The translations under genes were made by a program, and so were the position numbers. The notes beneath the pieces were generated by a model that was given only the letters and a program-made list of their open reading frames with translations, was not told the origin of the DNA and made no database searches. Shown here in pieces: positions 48,958 through 57,864 of a stretch of DNA of 64,000 bases (the stretch's first letter is position 1; the number at the start of each line of letters is the position of its first letter). The stretch is from assembly GCF_024355225.1 (NCBI RefSeq), contig NZ_VCNH01000001.1, forward strand, positions 62,001-126,000, in the 5' to 3' direction. This DNA is from Roseovarius sp. M141. Its GTDB lineage: Bacteria; Pseudomonadota; Alphaproteobacteria; Rhodobacterales; Rhodobacteraceae.

Positions 48958-50265
48958 TCAGAGCTTGAAGCTTATCAGATCATCGTCACCACTTGGCTGA
49001 GCACCAGTAGTTTCCTCCACCTCGCTCATGTCCTCGCCCAGGTCTTCTGAGACGTCGATCTTTTCGATCAGGTCACTCCATTCAACACCTGGGTTTTGTT
49101 CCAGCACGGACAGCAAGTTCACAAAAGCCGTGACAGTATTGCGTGGCGTCCTGAAATAGGCCTCTCCAATCCGGTCTGAGCAATGGTTCATAAAGGCTTC
49201 CAGCGCTGTATCCGGCAAAGCCGTTTCATCGTCTTGCATCACGCGTCTGACATTGGCCAACAGAACAAACAGATCTTCCGGCGTCAGGCTTGCAAGCCGG
49301 ACAACAGGCCCTGACAGATCGACCAAACCATCCCGGGCGAAGGTGTTTTCTGTCAGCCGCGATTGCAGGGCTTCGTAACTATAAAGCCCACGGCGCGTGC
49401 TCATCAAAAACTCTGGCGTGCCCCCCATCAAAAAGCCAAGGTTCTCGGCACTGCCCTGAAGCACGTCATTCAAAATCCGCAGAATCTGCTCGTAGTTCGC
49501 ATTGCGTGCTTGGGACGATGTGAGCTTGAACAGGTTCACCATTTCATCAAGGCCGACAAGCAGCCCTTTGTAACCCGCCTCGCACACAAATGCCGACATC
49601 AGCTTGAGATGATCGTAAACGCTCGCATCATCGACGATCGTGCGCACGCCAAGTGCTTTGCGCGCATCCGTGCGGGTTGCAAATTCTCCCCTAAGCCAGC
49701 GCAGAGCAGCAGACTTAAGCTCGTCATCCCCGTTCTCATGGCCTTCCCAATACCGGCGAATGACCTCTGCAAATTCAAAACCGCCAGTGAGTTCTTCGAA
49801 ATGGCTCAGACGCTCACGGATAATGGTGCCAGTCGGCACATCTTTTTCCTCGGCGTCTCGGTGGGCTTGGCTGACAAACCGTTCAACCACACTGGCCAAT
49901 GCACCGCCGTCGGGCTTTGTGCGCGTCGACAGGTTGCGCGCCATCTCTGCGTAGAGGCCACGTGCCTGACCTCCCGTCGCGTGAATACGTCTATCAGGGG
50001 CAAGATCAGCGAACATCACCACTAGCCCTTTTTCCAAAGCCACCAAACGGATCAGGTTCATAAAGAAGGTTTTGCCTGATCCATACTCCCCGATAACGAA
50101 ACGGATGGCTGAGCCGCCGTCCGCGATACGTTCCATGTCCTTCACAAGTTCTTCGATCTCGCGAACGCGTCCTACCTGAATATGACGCAGGCCCAGTTTT
50201 GGCACGACCCCCGCCCGCAAAGCCTGAACAATTGCATCGCGTTCACGTGGCTTCAATTTAGACAT
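48958..50265 (-). CDS. sngB: Shango SngB: P-loop ATPase (BrxD-like)
   Basis: The 435-residue ATPase has Walker A in VIGEYGSGKTFFMNLIRLVA and Walker B-type GLLVGLDEMVNLFKL. It carries sensor-like GFLMGGTPEFLMS and the DUF2791/BrxD pattern RSLxxRIGEAYFRTPRNTV near the C terminus. BrxD-type ATPases couple to Lhr-like helicases in type 2 BREX; here the partner set identifies Shango. It overlaps sngA by eight bases and is followed by sngC. Confidence 0.88.
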   Translation of the reverse strand: MSKLKPRERDAIVQALRAGVVPKLGLRHIQVGRVREIEELVKDMERIADGGSAIRFVIGEYGSGKTFFMNLIRLVALEKGLVVMFADLAPDRRIHATGGQARGLYAEMARNLSTRTKPDGGALASVVERFVSQAHRDAEEKDVPTGTIIRERLSHFEELTGGFEFAEVIRRYWEGHENGDDELKSAALRWLRGEFATRTDARKALGVRTIVDDASVYDHLKLMSAFVCEAGYKGLLVGLDEMVNLFKLTSSQARNANYEQILRILNDVLQGSAENLGFLMGGTPEFLMSTRRGLYSYEALQSRLTENTFARDGLVDLSGPVVRLASLTPEDLFVLLANVRRVMQDDETALPDTALEAFMNHCSDRIGEAYFRTPRNTVTAFVNLLSVLEQNPGVEWSDLIEKIDVSEDLGEDMSEVEETTGAQPSGDDDLISFKL

Positions 50266-52777
50266 GACGCCCCTCCCCTTCCAATTTTTGTTTTACCGCA
50301 TCCGCAATCTCCGGAGACACGTCATATCCATCATACTCGTCCAGCAAGGCTTCATCATGAGTCTCAAAGGCCCACTCGTTTACGGCCTCCAATGCACCTG
50401 ACGGCATCAATCCATGCTTTCCGCAAAGCTGCTCGAATGCGTCCTCGGTCCAGTTCTCTTGGCCCACCAAATCCAACAGCAGTGCCCCATGTTTTGCATC
50501 TAGCCCAGCAAACAGCGTTACATCCTTGGAGTCCCTGCCCTCTTCTGCTTCTTCCTCGGCTTCAAATATCTGTCCAAGGACAGAAGACACCCGCGCCGTA
50601 TCTGATCTAATAGCCGCGATCCGCGATGCATCCAGCACTGGCCCGGTTGCCTTTTGTAGCTCAGGAATGGCCTCTCCAGAATTGCCCGGCTGGGCCGCGC
50701 GAACAGTGCGTGGTGCATCCGCAATTTCTCCAGCGTGCAGGTCTGAATACGCAAGCGACGGATCAAGACCCAATGCCTTGTACACCTTCTCAATACTGGC
50801 GACTTCTTCGGATTGGATGACACCATCGGCGTGTGCCGCACCCACCAAGGCCGCACGCATCGCCATTTGGTCTTCCACACCAACATCTTTGAGTTTGCGG
50901 CGCAGCAGCGTCATGTCAGGCGGCACAGCAAGGAACCATACCATATTTGCCTGAAGCCGGTGGCGCTCCTGCTCACTCAGCCCCTCAACAGATGCAACTT
51001 GAGCCTCCAACGCTTTGCGTTCAGCTTCGGCGATACGCCCATCAGCATGGGCGACAAACGAGGCAAGAGCTAACTCCATCAACGCAGTCTGATAACTTGC
51101 CGAAACATCTTCCAGCTTTTCGATCTGCTCGCCGAGATCAAACAAGACCACAGGCTCTTCCGGTTTCGGGGAACGCAGTGCAAAGCGTGGATCAGGTGCC
51201 AGCCCAAATCCAAGACGCGCCAAAGCATCTGCCGCCCCTGTTAGCTGTCGCTTGCCAATTTTCGTGCTGCGCTGTCCTTCGAGCTTTTCGATCACGTCGG
51301 CCAGCGGAATAAGTCCGCCGCTCTTCATGATCCCCCTCGCCCACTCTTTCAGCGCTTCCATTTCTGTCGATGGGAACAGGGTCCACAGATCTAGTGGCAA
51401 GAGGGCATGCGCTTCGATGCTTCCGCGACCCTCGGGGTTCCGACCAAGATAGCGGCTCAGCTTATCAAGGCCGTCTATGACTTCGTCCGCGACTTCCTGC
51501 GCAATCTCGACCGGCTTTCGCAATCCGGAGATATCTGGAACGGGTTTGCCGTCGGCTGTTGGGTTGAGTGTCCCCTCGAACTCGCTTGAGGCTGCGCGAT
51601 ACGTTGCTTTGAGGTGTTTGCGCGGCTTGCTGACCTTTAGCCCATTGGGAAAGCGATCGTCGAACCTCATCTTGAACAACGCCAGAAACTCTTCACGACA
51701 GCGCGTAGCGGGCGTGCGTAAATGGCTCTCTGGATGGCAAATCAACCAGCTCAGGACCCAGTCTGCGCTCAGGTTTTCTCCCTTATCGAGACGCGCGCCA
51801 ATCGCATACTTCAACGAAAATGGAAGCTCCCAACCCTGGCGTTCAAAGGTCGGCTCCAGCGCCTCAAACTCAGTTTCGGCAAGTGTCGCGATATCAAGAA
51901 ATTCACCCAAGTATCGTTTCACCGAATGGTTTTCAGGATAAAGAGAAATCAATCTCCGAACTTCCGCGATGATATCCTTTGCATCAGCGTTGGATTGGTC
52001 GACGAAAAATCGCCGCTCTAACCCGTAAAAATACAAAAAAATGTAACCCGGATCATAGGATGGGTCAGAACGGCCACTTGCCAACCACTCAAGATAGGTA
52101 GCCCTGCTTCGTGCTGAAATATCGGAGTACCCAGGCCAGTACGACATACCCTCCCCTGCCCTATCGTCCCCTGTCCTAGCGACAGAAAGAGACGGGTCAA
52201 TGAATGCTCTGCATTTGTCTTGATAGCCGTGCTGATTGAGCAATGGCGGCGTGCCGACATAAACCATTCCACCGATATCTCGTCCAGCAACGGTCGCTGT
52301 CTCTGCCGCAGATATCCAGCCACTCCTACGTGAATTCGTTTGCGTCTTTTGTCCTTTTGGCCGCGCGTTTTCATACTGCGTTGCAATGGCGGAAAGTGCT
52401 GGTGCCGCAGACTGGCCAGCACGCACAATTTCAGCGTGATCCTGTTTTGGAAATTCAGGCGGCAGTTGGGGAGATGCGGCTGGTTTCTCAGCGCTCATCG
52501 GAGGTTTGCGGACAATCTCTTTATCGGAAATGCGCGGCGCGATGTTGGGTGAATGGCTACGCTGTTTTTTATCTTCAATCGTATCCGGCTTGCTGAGCGC
52601 CTTCCGTGCCCTTCTGCGCTCTTGCAACCACACAAGCAAGATAGGCAACCCAAAGGCAAAGAGCATTTGACCGCCAACGGGCCAGCCTTGCAACACAGTC
52701 ACTACGGCCACCATGCACATCAAAAAATAAATCGCGAAAAAAAATAAAACTCGAAAAAACTTTAGAATTGATGCCAT
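50258..52777 (-). CDS. sngA: Shango SngA: TerB-domain membrane-anchored protein
   Basis: This encodes about 839 residues. Two N-terminal membrane helices (VLFFFAIYFLMCMVAVVTVL; GGQMLFAFGLPILLVWL) lead to a variable linker. A TerB N-terminal domain follows (SYWPGYSDISARSRATYLEW; YIFLYFYGLERRFFVD), then a TerB domain (LALASFVAHADGRIAEAER; LVGAAHADGVIQSEEV) and a TerB C-terminal domain. TerB-like domains are thought to bind metal and act at membranes in stress and defence. It starts at 52777, with GAGGG upstream, as first gene of the Shango operon. Confidence 0.85.
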   Translation of the reverse strand: MASILKFFRVLFFFAIYFLMCMVAVVTVLQGWPVGGQMLFAFGLPILLVWLQERRRARKALSKPDTIEDKKQRSHSPNIAPRISDKEIVRKPPMSAEKPAASPQLPPEFPKQDHAEIVRAGQSAAPALSAIATQYENARPKGQKTQTNSRRSGWISAAETATVAGRDIGGMVYVGTPPLLNQHGYQDKCRAFIDPSLSVARTGDDRAGEGMSYWPGYSDISARSRATYLEWLASGRSDPSYDPGYIFLYFYGLERRFFVDQSNADAKDIIAEVRRLISLYPENHSVKRYLGEFLDIATLAETEFEALEPTFERQGWELPFSLKYAIGARLDKGENLSADWVLSWLICHPESHLRTPATRCREEFLALFKMRFDDRFPNGLKVSKPRKHLKATYRAASSEFEGTLNPTADGKPVPDISGLRKPVEIAQEVADEVIDGLDKLSRYLGRNPEGRGSIEAHALLPLDLWTLFPSTEMEALKEWARGIMKSGGLIPLADVIEKLEGQRSTKIGKRQLTGAADALARLGFGLAPDPRFALRSPKPEEPVVLFDLGEQIEKLEDVSASYQTALMELALASFVAHADGRIAEAERKALEAQVASVEGLSEQERHRLQANMVWFLAVPPDMTLLRRKLKDVGVEDQMAMRAALVGAAHADGVIQSEEVASIEKVYKALGLDPSLAYSDLHAGEIADAPRTVRAAQPGNSGEAIPELQKATGPVLDASRIAAIRSDTARVSSVLGQIFEAEEEAEEGRDSKDVTLFAGLDAKHGALLLDLVGQENWTEDAFEQLCGKHGLMPSGALEAVNEWAFETHDEALLDEYDGYDVSPEIADAVKQKLEGEGRHV

Positions 52778-52934
52778 TAACGAAACCCTCTTTCGGAACA
52801 CACTAGATTGCGTGATTTGCGATGCAATCACTATCGCTAAAGTAGCAGCGAAAATCTCTGCGACTTTCAATAACTACGCTCTCGGTCCGCGTCACGATGA
52901 GAGCAGACCAAGGCAGGTCCTAGGATGCAAAGGC

Positions 52935-54221
52935 TTAAGCATTGATGTCACTCCACAGGGCGCTCACGGGGAGTGCAAAATTTCTATCACCAAAGGTGAG
53001 TTTTTCCTGACCCAAATAGAACACGATGCCGGTACATGCCCGACTACGACCGGGTCCGTCTTTTGAGAACCATTTGAGGTGTTTGAAATCATCTCCGCTG
53101 ACTGATGCAGAAGCTTTGACCTCGACACAGACCAGATGGCTGCCGCCGTCGATCAGGATGTCAATCTCCCGCTGGTCCGCACTGCGCCAGTGATAGAGCC
53201 GATAGTCAGCGGCCTGCATCGGGACGGCACGCTGGATCTCGTTCAAAACGAAGCTCTCAAGCAGACCGCCGAGGGCTTGCGGATTGTTGTCGATGGTAAA
53301 GGTATCTTCAGTGAAGCGGCGCAAGGCACAGGCTATGCCTGAATCTGCGAAGTGATATTTTGGGTTCTTGATTTCCCGCTTGCCCTCACCCGATGTCCAG
53401 GCACCCAGCTTGGTGAGCATTGATAACCGTATCAGGATATCTAGATATTGTTCGACCGTAGCGCGCTGCAGCTTGGTCAGTTTGGCGAGTTCGGACGCGT
53501 TGATCTCTTGAGCCGACCGTGCCGCCATCTGGTCTATCAGGATACGCAGGGCATCTGGCTTCCGAACCGGCGTGATATCTGCCACATCGCGCTCAACGAC
53601 CGCGTCGATATAGTCCCGATACTGCCGCTGACGGGATCTGAGTGGCAGCGTTCTGGTTTCAGGAAAGCCACCTTCCAGAATAAGATCAATGTAGTCACTT
53701 CGGCTGACCGGCTCTGGATCAACCACTTGCCCTAGCTTCGGGTCTTTTTGCATCGCCCAATCCATTAGGCGGCTGACAGGTGCTCTTTTGACTTCGGCGA
53801 CTGACAAGGGCCAGAGCTTAAGTGTGCGCATCCTGCCCGCAAGCGAGTCAGCTACGTCAGTGGTCGTAAACACGTTGGAGGATCCGGTAAGGACAAACTG
53901 CCCTTTGCGCCGATTGGTATCCACAACCCTCTTAACTGCCAGAGCCAGCTTTTTAGACCGCTGAGCCTCATCAATGATAAGCGGTGCGCGGTCTAGGTCT
54001 TCCATCAGACTGGCGAGCTGCCCTTCTGGGTCCGATTCAATGGCGGCCAAGACTGCAGCGTCATCCAAAGTGATAAAACGGCCATTGCCAAACAAGTCTC
54101 TTACAAGTGTCGTCTTGCCGACCTGCCTCGGGCCTATGAGGTTAACCACACGTGCTGATGCGATTGCATCTTCAAGCTCTGGAACGAGGTGTCTTGGCAG
54201 GTAGTCTTCTGTATCACTCAT
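52935..54221 (-). CDS. AAA ATPase with DUF4143 domain
   Basis: The 428-residue protein of the AAA_14/DUF4143 family has Walker A in GPRQVGKTTLVRDLF, Walker B in APLIIDEAQ, and LTGSSNVF as sensor. The C-terminal DUF4143 part (YHFADSGIACALRRF; LESFVLNEIQR; DILIDGGSHLVCVEVKAS) has a nuclease-like EVKAS motif. Its function is unknown; members often accompany mobile and defence regions. It lies after Shango on the same strand but with its own upstream region containing 23-bp repeats. Confidence 0.88.
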   Translation of the reverse strand: MSDTEDYLPRHLVPELEDAIASARVVNLIGPRQVGKTTLVRDLFGNGRFITLDDAAVLAAIESDPEGQLASLMEDLDRAPLIIDEAQRSKKLALAVKRVVDTNRRKGQFVLTGSSNVFTTTDVADSLAGRMRTLKLWPLSVAEVKRAPVSRLMDWAMQKDPKLGQVVDPEPVSRSDYIDLILEGGFPETRTLPLRSRQRQYRDYIDAVVERDVADITPVRKPDALRILIDQMAARSAQEINASELAKLTKLQRATVEQYLDILIRLSMLTKLGAWTSGEGKREIKNPKYHFADSGIACALRRFTEDTFTIDNNPQALGGLLESFVLNEIQRAVPMQAADYRLYHWRSADQREIDILIDGGSHLVCVEVKASASVSGDDFKHLKWFSKDGPGRSRACTGIVFYLGQEKLTFGDRNFALPVSALWSDINA

Positions 54222-54284
54222 GGATCGGAGCTTCCCTTTCGAGCTTTGTGGAAAACATACCGTGTGAGGGGTCTGGTTCCTTAC

Positions 54285-54376
54285 CACAGATTGCATATTA
54301 GAATGTCCACCATTTGTCTACTAGAAGCTTCACCATTTGCTCATTAGGAAGCTCACCATTTGCACACTACATGAGC
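54285..54376. repeat. Iteron-like direct repeats, 23-bp period
   Basis: CACCATTTG occurs at 54308, 54331 and 54354, exactly 23 bp apart. A degenerate copy (CACAGATTG) lies at 54285, again 23 bp upstream. The units share a following A/T-rich core and AAGCT end. The array lies upstream of the DUF4143 gene and just after scpB. Period and arrangement resemble plasmid iterons or tandem operator sites, but no replication initiator other than RepC is seen. Confidence 0.65.
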
Positions 54377-54385
54377 TTCTGCGTG

Positions 54386-54970
54386 TCAACTCGCCAGACC
54401 AGCATCCTGTAACCCTTCGTGATCAGGCAAGTCGCGGAGGCTTTCCATCCCGAACACCACCAAGAACTTCTGCGTCGTCACATAGGTATAGGGTGCCCCG
54501 GCCCGCGGGCTGCGCGGTCCGGGGGTGATCAACTCTTGCGCTCGCAGACGTGCGATTAGATCGCGGTTGATATCTTTGCCGAAAATATCCTTCAACCCAT
54601 CGCGGGTCAGTGGCTGGTGATAGGCAATCGACGCGAGCACAGCGACTTCGAATTCATTCAAGTCGACCAGCTGGTCGCGCACATCCGCCGCCGCGCGTAT
54701 CGCTCCTGCAAATCGCACCCGCGTGCGCATCATCCAGCCATCGCCAACCACGACCAGCTCATAGGGACGACCGGCCAGTTCCGCTTTGATATCCTCAATC
54801 AACAGATCAACCGATGCCCCCTGCCCCACAACGCGCGCCAGATCCGCAGCGCGCACCGGTGCCGCACTGGCAAAAATCACCGCCTCAATGCGGCCCATCC
54901 ATTCCCGCCACCGCAGGTCCGGCGGCAGGTCTTCCAATTCAGTGTCTAACTCGGGCGTTTCCTTGGTCAT
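54386..54970 (-). CDS. ScpB-like condensin accessory protein
   Basis: The product is about 194 residues with tandem winged helices of ScpB: RIEAVIFASAAPVRAADLAR, then LNEFEVAVLASIAYHQPLTR and RLRAQELITPGPRSPRAGAP. ScpB regulates SMC complexes. On Rhodobacteraceae plasmids it recurs beside DUF1403 and an integrase, with no smc or scpA nearby, as here. A GTG two codons upstream would overlap the DUF1403 stop (GTGA) and is an alternative start. Confidence 0.85.
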   Translation of the reverse strand: MTKETPELDTELEDLPPDLRWREWMGRIEAVIFASAAPVRAADLARVVGQGASVDLLIEDIKAELAGRPYELVVVGDGWMMRTRVRFAGAIRAAADVRDQLVDLNEFEVAVLASIAYHQPLTRDGLKDIFGKDINRDLIARLRAQELITPGPRSPRAGAPYTYVTTQKFLVVFGMESLRDLPDHEGLQDAGLAS

Positions 54971-54972
54971 GT

Positions 54973-55947
54973 TCACACCCCGTAGAGCCGGAACGTCGCG
55001 CGCCCGGTGAGTTCGCGCACAACGCCCAATTCCACCAGCCGATCACAGAGCCGCCGTGCCGCACGGTCTGTCATCGGGACCGCCGTGCCTTGTATCATCG
55101 GAGACAACATCCCCGATGGCGACACTGCATCATGGCTCAAGAACAGAGCCAACGCCTCATCCGATCCCTTGGCCCGCAGTGTCGGCGCAACGGCCCGCAA
55201 CTTCGCGACGCGGCGATCCAGATCCGCAGCCTTGCGAATGGCCCCATCGCAGGCCGCAATCATTGCCAGATGCACACGAGGACCCGGATCGCCTGCCCCG
55301 TCCGCGATCGCTCGGATATCCTTGCGCGGCAGATGCGCCGCCAATAACGGCATGGGCCGATCCCACCCAACCGCGCGGGCCAGCGTGAGATCCGCCAACA
55401 TCAATGCCGCCGCTTCCTCGCGGGGAAACTGTCGCAGCACGTCCGCCAGTATCCGGCTTGCCTGTGCAACCGGCGGTCCTGGAGGGGCGCCAAAATCCGG
55501 CATCGCGTCCGCCACCGCGGCAGGCAGCACCGTCCTGACACGGTCTGTCCACCCACCCGCGGCCAAGTTCACCCGCGCCAACCTGCGCCATGCCACAAAC
55601 ATGTCTCCAGCAGGCCCATAGGCATCCCCTGCCCGCCCCAGTCGCTCTGGCCGCACCAGTCGCACTGGCCGCGCCAAACACACCGCATCCCGGATATCGG
55701 ATGCAGAGTCACTGCGACCTTCCAATCTCAGGCAGGCTACAGCCGCATCCATTGCCAACCGGTCCCGCAACAACGGCGCAGGCAATGTGCCGCCCGGGTC
55801 GCGCAGCACCACATCTAGCATCGCTAACGCAGCGCCCGATAAAAACGCAACAGTTTCAGGGGTATCGTCCTGCGGGAGGGTGATCCAGCGGGGTAGCAGC
55901 TGTATGCTCTTGGTAGCGCTCAGAGTGGGTTTAGCGGCTTGCTTCAT
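54973..55947 (-). CDS. DUF1403 family protein
   Basis: The 324-residue protein matches DUF1403: LPRWITLPQDDTPETVAFLS at the N terminus, AALAMLDVVLRD, then CLRLEGRSDSASDIRDAVCL and DRAARRLCDRLVELG at the C-terminal winged-helix end. Function is unknown, but the constant pairing with scpB and a divergent tyrosine recombinase suggests a role in plasmid maintenance or resolution. It is coupled to scpB. Confidence 0.85.
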   Translation of the reverse strand: MKQAAKPTLSATKSIQLLPRWITLPQDDTPETVAFLSGAALAMLDVVLRDPGGTLPAPLLRDRLAMDAAVACLRLEGRSDSASDIRDAVCLARPVRLVRPERLGRAGDAYGPAGDMFVAWRRLARVNLAAGGWTDRVRTVLPAAVADAMPDFGAPPGPPVAQASRILADVLRQFPREEAAALMLADLTLARAVGWDRPMPLLAAHLPRKDIRAIADGAGDPGPRVHLAMIAACDGAIRKAADLDRRVAKLRAVAPTLRAKGSDEALALFLSHDAVSPSGMLSPMIQGTAVPMTDRAARRLCDRLVELGVVRELTGRATFRLYGV

Positions 55948-56025
55948 CCCGAAAGCCTAAACCCACGCGGCGCTTTACTCCAGAAAATACTGCGCTAACC
56001 GCCCCGCCTTACAGTTCTCTCTTAC

Positions 56026-56050
56026 GTCCAATAATGTTGCATTATCGGAC
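56026..56050. promoter_or_regulatory. 25-bp inverted repeat before the integrase gene
   Basis: Arms GTCCAATAATG and CATTATCGGAC (one mismatch when inverted) flank a TTG centre. It lies in the divergent region between DUF1403 and the recombinase, 54 bases before the recombinase start. It could be the recombination core for that enzyme or a shared operator. The 3-bp spacer is shorter than the 6-8 bp usual in Xer/Cre sites. Confidence 0.5.
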
Positions 56051-56103
56051 ATGAAAAGATATGCTGGGAAGCAGTTCAATTTCATTGCTGGATTCACTGG
56101 AAA

Positions 56104-57213
56104 ATGACCTCAGAGGACGAGAAACCGACTTCATCAACCACTGGTGCATTTAGTATTGCTCAGGACGACGAGGGAGATCAAGAACAAAGCGATGGGATCG
56201 CCCTGCCCGCGCATGTCGCGGGCTCGGGCACCCTCGATCGTCTTGTCGACACCGCGCGCGACTACGCCAAAGCCTCCACGGCCGAAAACACCAACAAGGC
56301 TTACGCTGCCGACTGGAAACACTTTGGGCGATGGTGCCGGATCAAGGGCACCGATCCCCTGCCCCCCTCTCCCGAAATGATCGGACTCTATCTGGCGGAC
56401 CTGGCTGCGCCAGTTGGCAAGGCCTCAACAACAACGGTCACGACCATCGAACGGCGTCTCTCGGGCCTCGCCTGGCACTATCAACAACGCGGCTTCAGTC
56501 TTGATCGCAAGAACCGCCACATCGCCACCGTGCTGGCCGGGATCAAGCGCAAGCACGCGCGGCCGCCGGTTCAGAAGGAAGCGATCCTGCGTGATGACAT
56601 TCTCGCCATGGTGGCCACCCTGGGTTTCGACCTGCGGGACTTGCGCGACCGGGCGATTCTGCTTCTGGGCTATGCTGGCGGCCTCAGGCGCTCGGAGATC
56701 GTCGGCCTGGACGTCCACAAGGACGACACGCCCGACAGCGGCGGCTGGATCGAGATCATGGGCGACAAGAATGGAGGGGGTGCCCTGCTCACGCTAAACG
56801 CCAAGACTGGCTGGCGCGAAGTCGAGATTGGCCGTGGCTCCAGCGACCAGACCTGCCCGGTCCACGCACTGGAACAATGGCTGCACTTTGCCAGGATCGA
56901 ATTTGGGCCTCTGTTCGTCCGCACGTCCCGTGATGGCACGAAGGCACTGGAGGCGCGGCTCAGTGACAAACACGTCGCCCGTTTGATCAAGCAAACAGTG
57001 CTGGATGCTGGCATCCGGTCCGACCTCCCCGAAAAAGAGCGCCTCGCCTTGTTCTCCGGCCACTCGCTGCGGGCTGGTCTTGCCAGCAGCGCGGAAGTCG
57101 ACGAACGATACGTCCAGAAGCACCTCGGCCACGCGTCCGCCGAGATGACACGCCGCTACCAACGCCGCCGTGATCGGTTCCGCGTGAATCTGACCAAGGC
57201 TGCGGGGCTATAA
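56104..57213 (+). CDS. Tyrosine site-specific recombinase
   Basis: This encodes 369 residues. The core-binding domain (TAENTNKAYAADWKHFGRWC) is followed by the catalytic domain. Catalytic residues are Arg ~195 in GGLRRSEIV, His320 and Arg323 in SGHSLRAG, His343 in HLGHASAEM and Tyr352 in RRYQRR. The complete set indicates an active integrase/resolvase. Association with DUF1403 and scpB suggests multimer resolution or integration of the plasmid rather than a phage. A 25-bp dyad lies upstream. Confidence 0.92.
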   Translation: MTSEDEKPTSSTTGAFSIAQDDEGDQEQSDGIALPAHVAGSGTLDRLVDTARDYAKASTAENTNKAYAADWKHFGRWCRIKGTDPLPPSPEMIGLYLADLAAPVGKASTTTVTTIERRLSGLAWHYQQRGFSLDRKNRHIATVLAGIKRKHARPPVQKEAILRDDILAMVATLGFDLRDLRDRAILLLGYAGGLRRSEIVGLDVHKDDTPDSGGWIEIMGDKNGGGALLTLNAKTGWREVEIGRGSSDQTCPVHALEQWLHFARIEFGPLFVRTSRDGTKALEARLSDKHVARLIKQTVLDAGIRSDLPEKERLALFSGHSLRAGLASSAEVDERYVQKHLGHASAEMTRRYQRRRDRFRVNLTKAAGL

Positions 57214-57227
57214 GCCCCCTGCCCTCT

Positions 57228-57527
57228 TCAGTCACCAAGTAACGCCAGGATATCCCGTCGTTGATGAAGAACACGGATAACGGCGATCCCGGTCTCGACG
57301 GTCTCGAAAACAAAAATGTGGGATCCGTAGATGTGTATCCGAACGGGCGGTCTGAACTCTTTTCGCAAGCGGGCTATCTCGGGCTGTTCGCTCAAGAGAT
57401 CAAATAGCTCAACCATCCCGTCGAAGTAGCGGTCGGCCTGCGCAATGCCCCAATGATCCGCGCCGTCGGTCCAGATGTCAGCAAGGTCCTGTTCAGCAAG
57501 CGGTCGAAGAACGTAGCTACGGGCCAC
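57228..57527 (-). CDS. parE: ParE/RelE-family toxin
   Basis: The 99-residue toxin of the RelE/ParE fold contains LRPLAEQDLADIWTDGADHW, then FDLLSEQPEIARLRKEFRPP and HIFVFETVETGIAVIRVLHQ. The GTG start overlaps the antitoxin gene by 11 bases. ParE toxins inhibit DNA gyrase. Located next to repABC, it probably stabilises the plasmid. Confidence 0.88.
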   Translation of the reverse strand: MARSYVLRPLAEQDLADIWTDGADHWGIAQADRYFDGMVELFDLLSEQPEIARLRKEFRPPVRIHIYGSHIFVFETVETGIAVIRVLHQRRDILALLGD

Positions 57528-57759
57528 GTGTGGAATGCATCTTCTGCTTAAACGCCGTGGGATCGAATGGCGCGGCCGGACCGCTCTCCAGCCCAGCATC
57601 AATTGCGGACTGAAGCTCCGCTATCACCATACCCCGCTCCTGATCGCGGCGGATAAGATCGCGCACGTAATCGCTTGAGTTGGCAAACCGACCACCTTCG
57701 GTCTGTTGCTCCACCCAAGATTTCATCTGCTCCGGGAGAGATACATTCATTGTCACCAT
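57517..57759 (-). CDS. parD: ParD-family antitoxin
   Basis: This encodes 80 residues with an N-terminal ribbon-helix-helix (VTMNVSLPEQMKSWVEQQTE; GGRFANSSDYVRDLIRRDQE) and a C-terminal toxin-binding tail. It precedes and overlaps parE. The DNA-binding half should repress its own operon. Confidence 0.9.
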   Translation of the reverse strand: MVTMNVSLPEQMKSWVEQQTEGGRFANSSDYVRDLIRRDQERGMVIAELQSAIDAGLESGPAAPFDPTAFKQKMHSTRGP

Positions 57760-57864
57760 GATGAGCCTCCTTATGAAAACCTATGGCAAAGATTGCCAAA
57801 TATCAAGATCCTTCCACTCTCCGCAGACCGAAAGCGACGCGAAGGACATAATCTTCTCATGATC

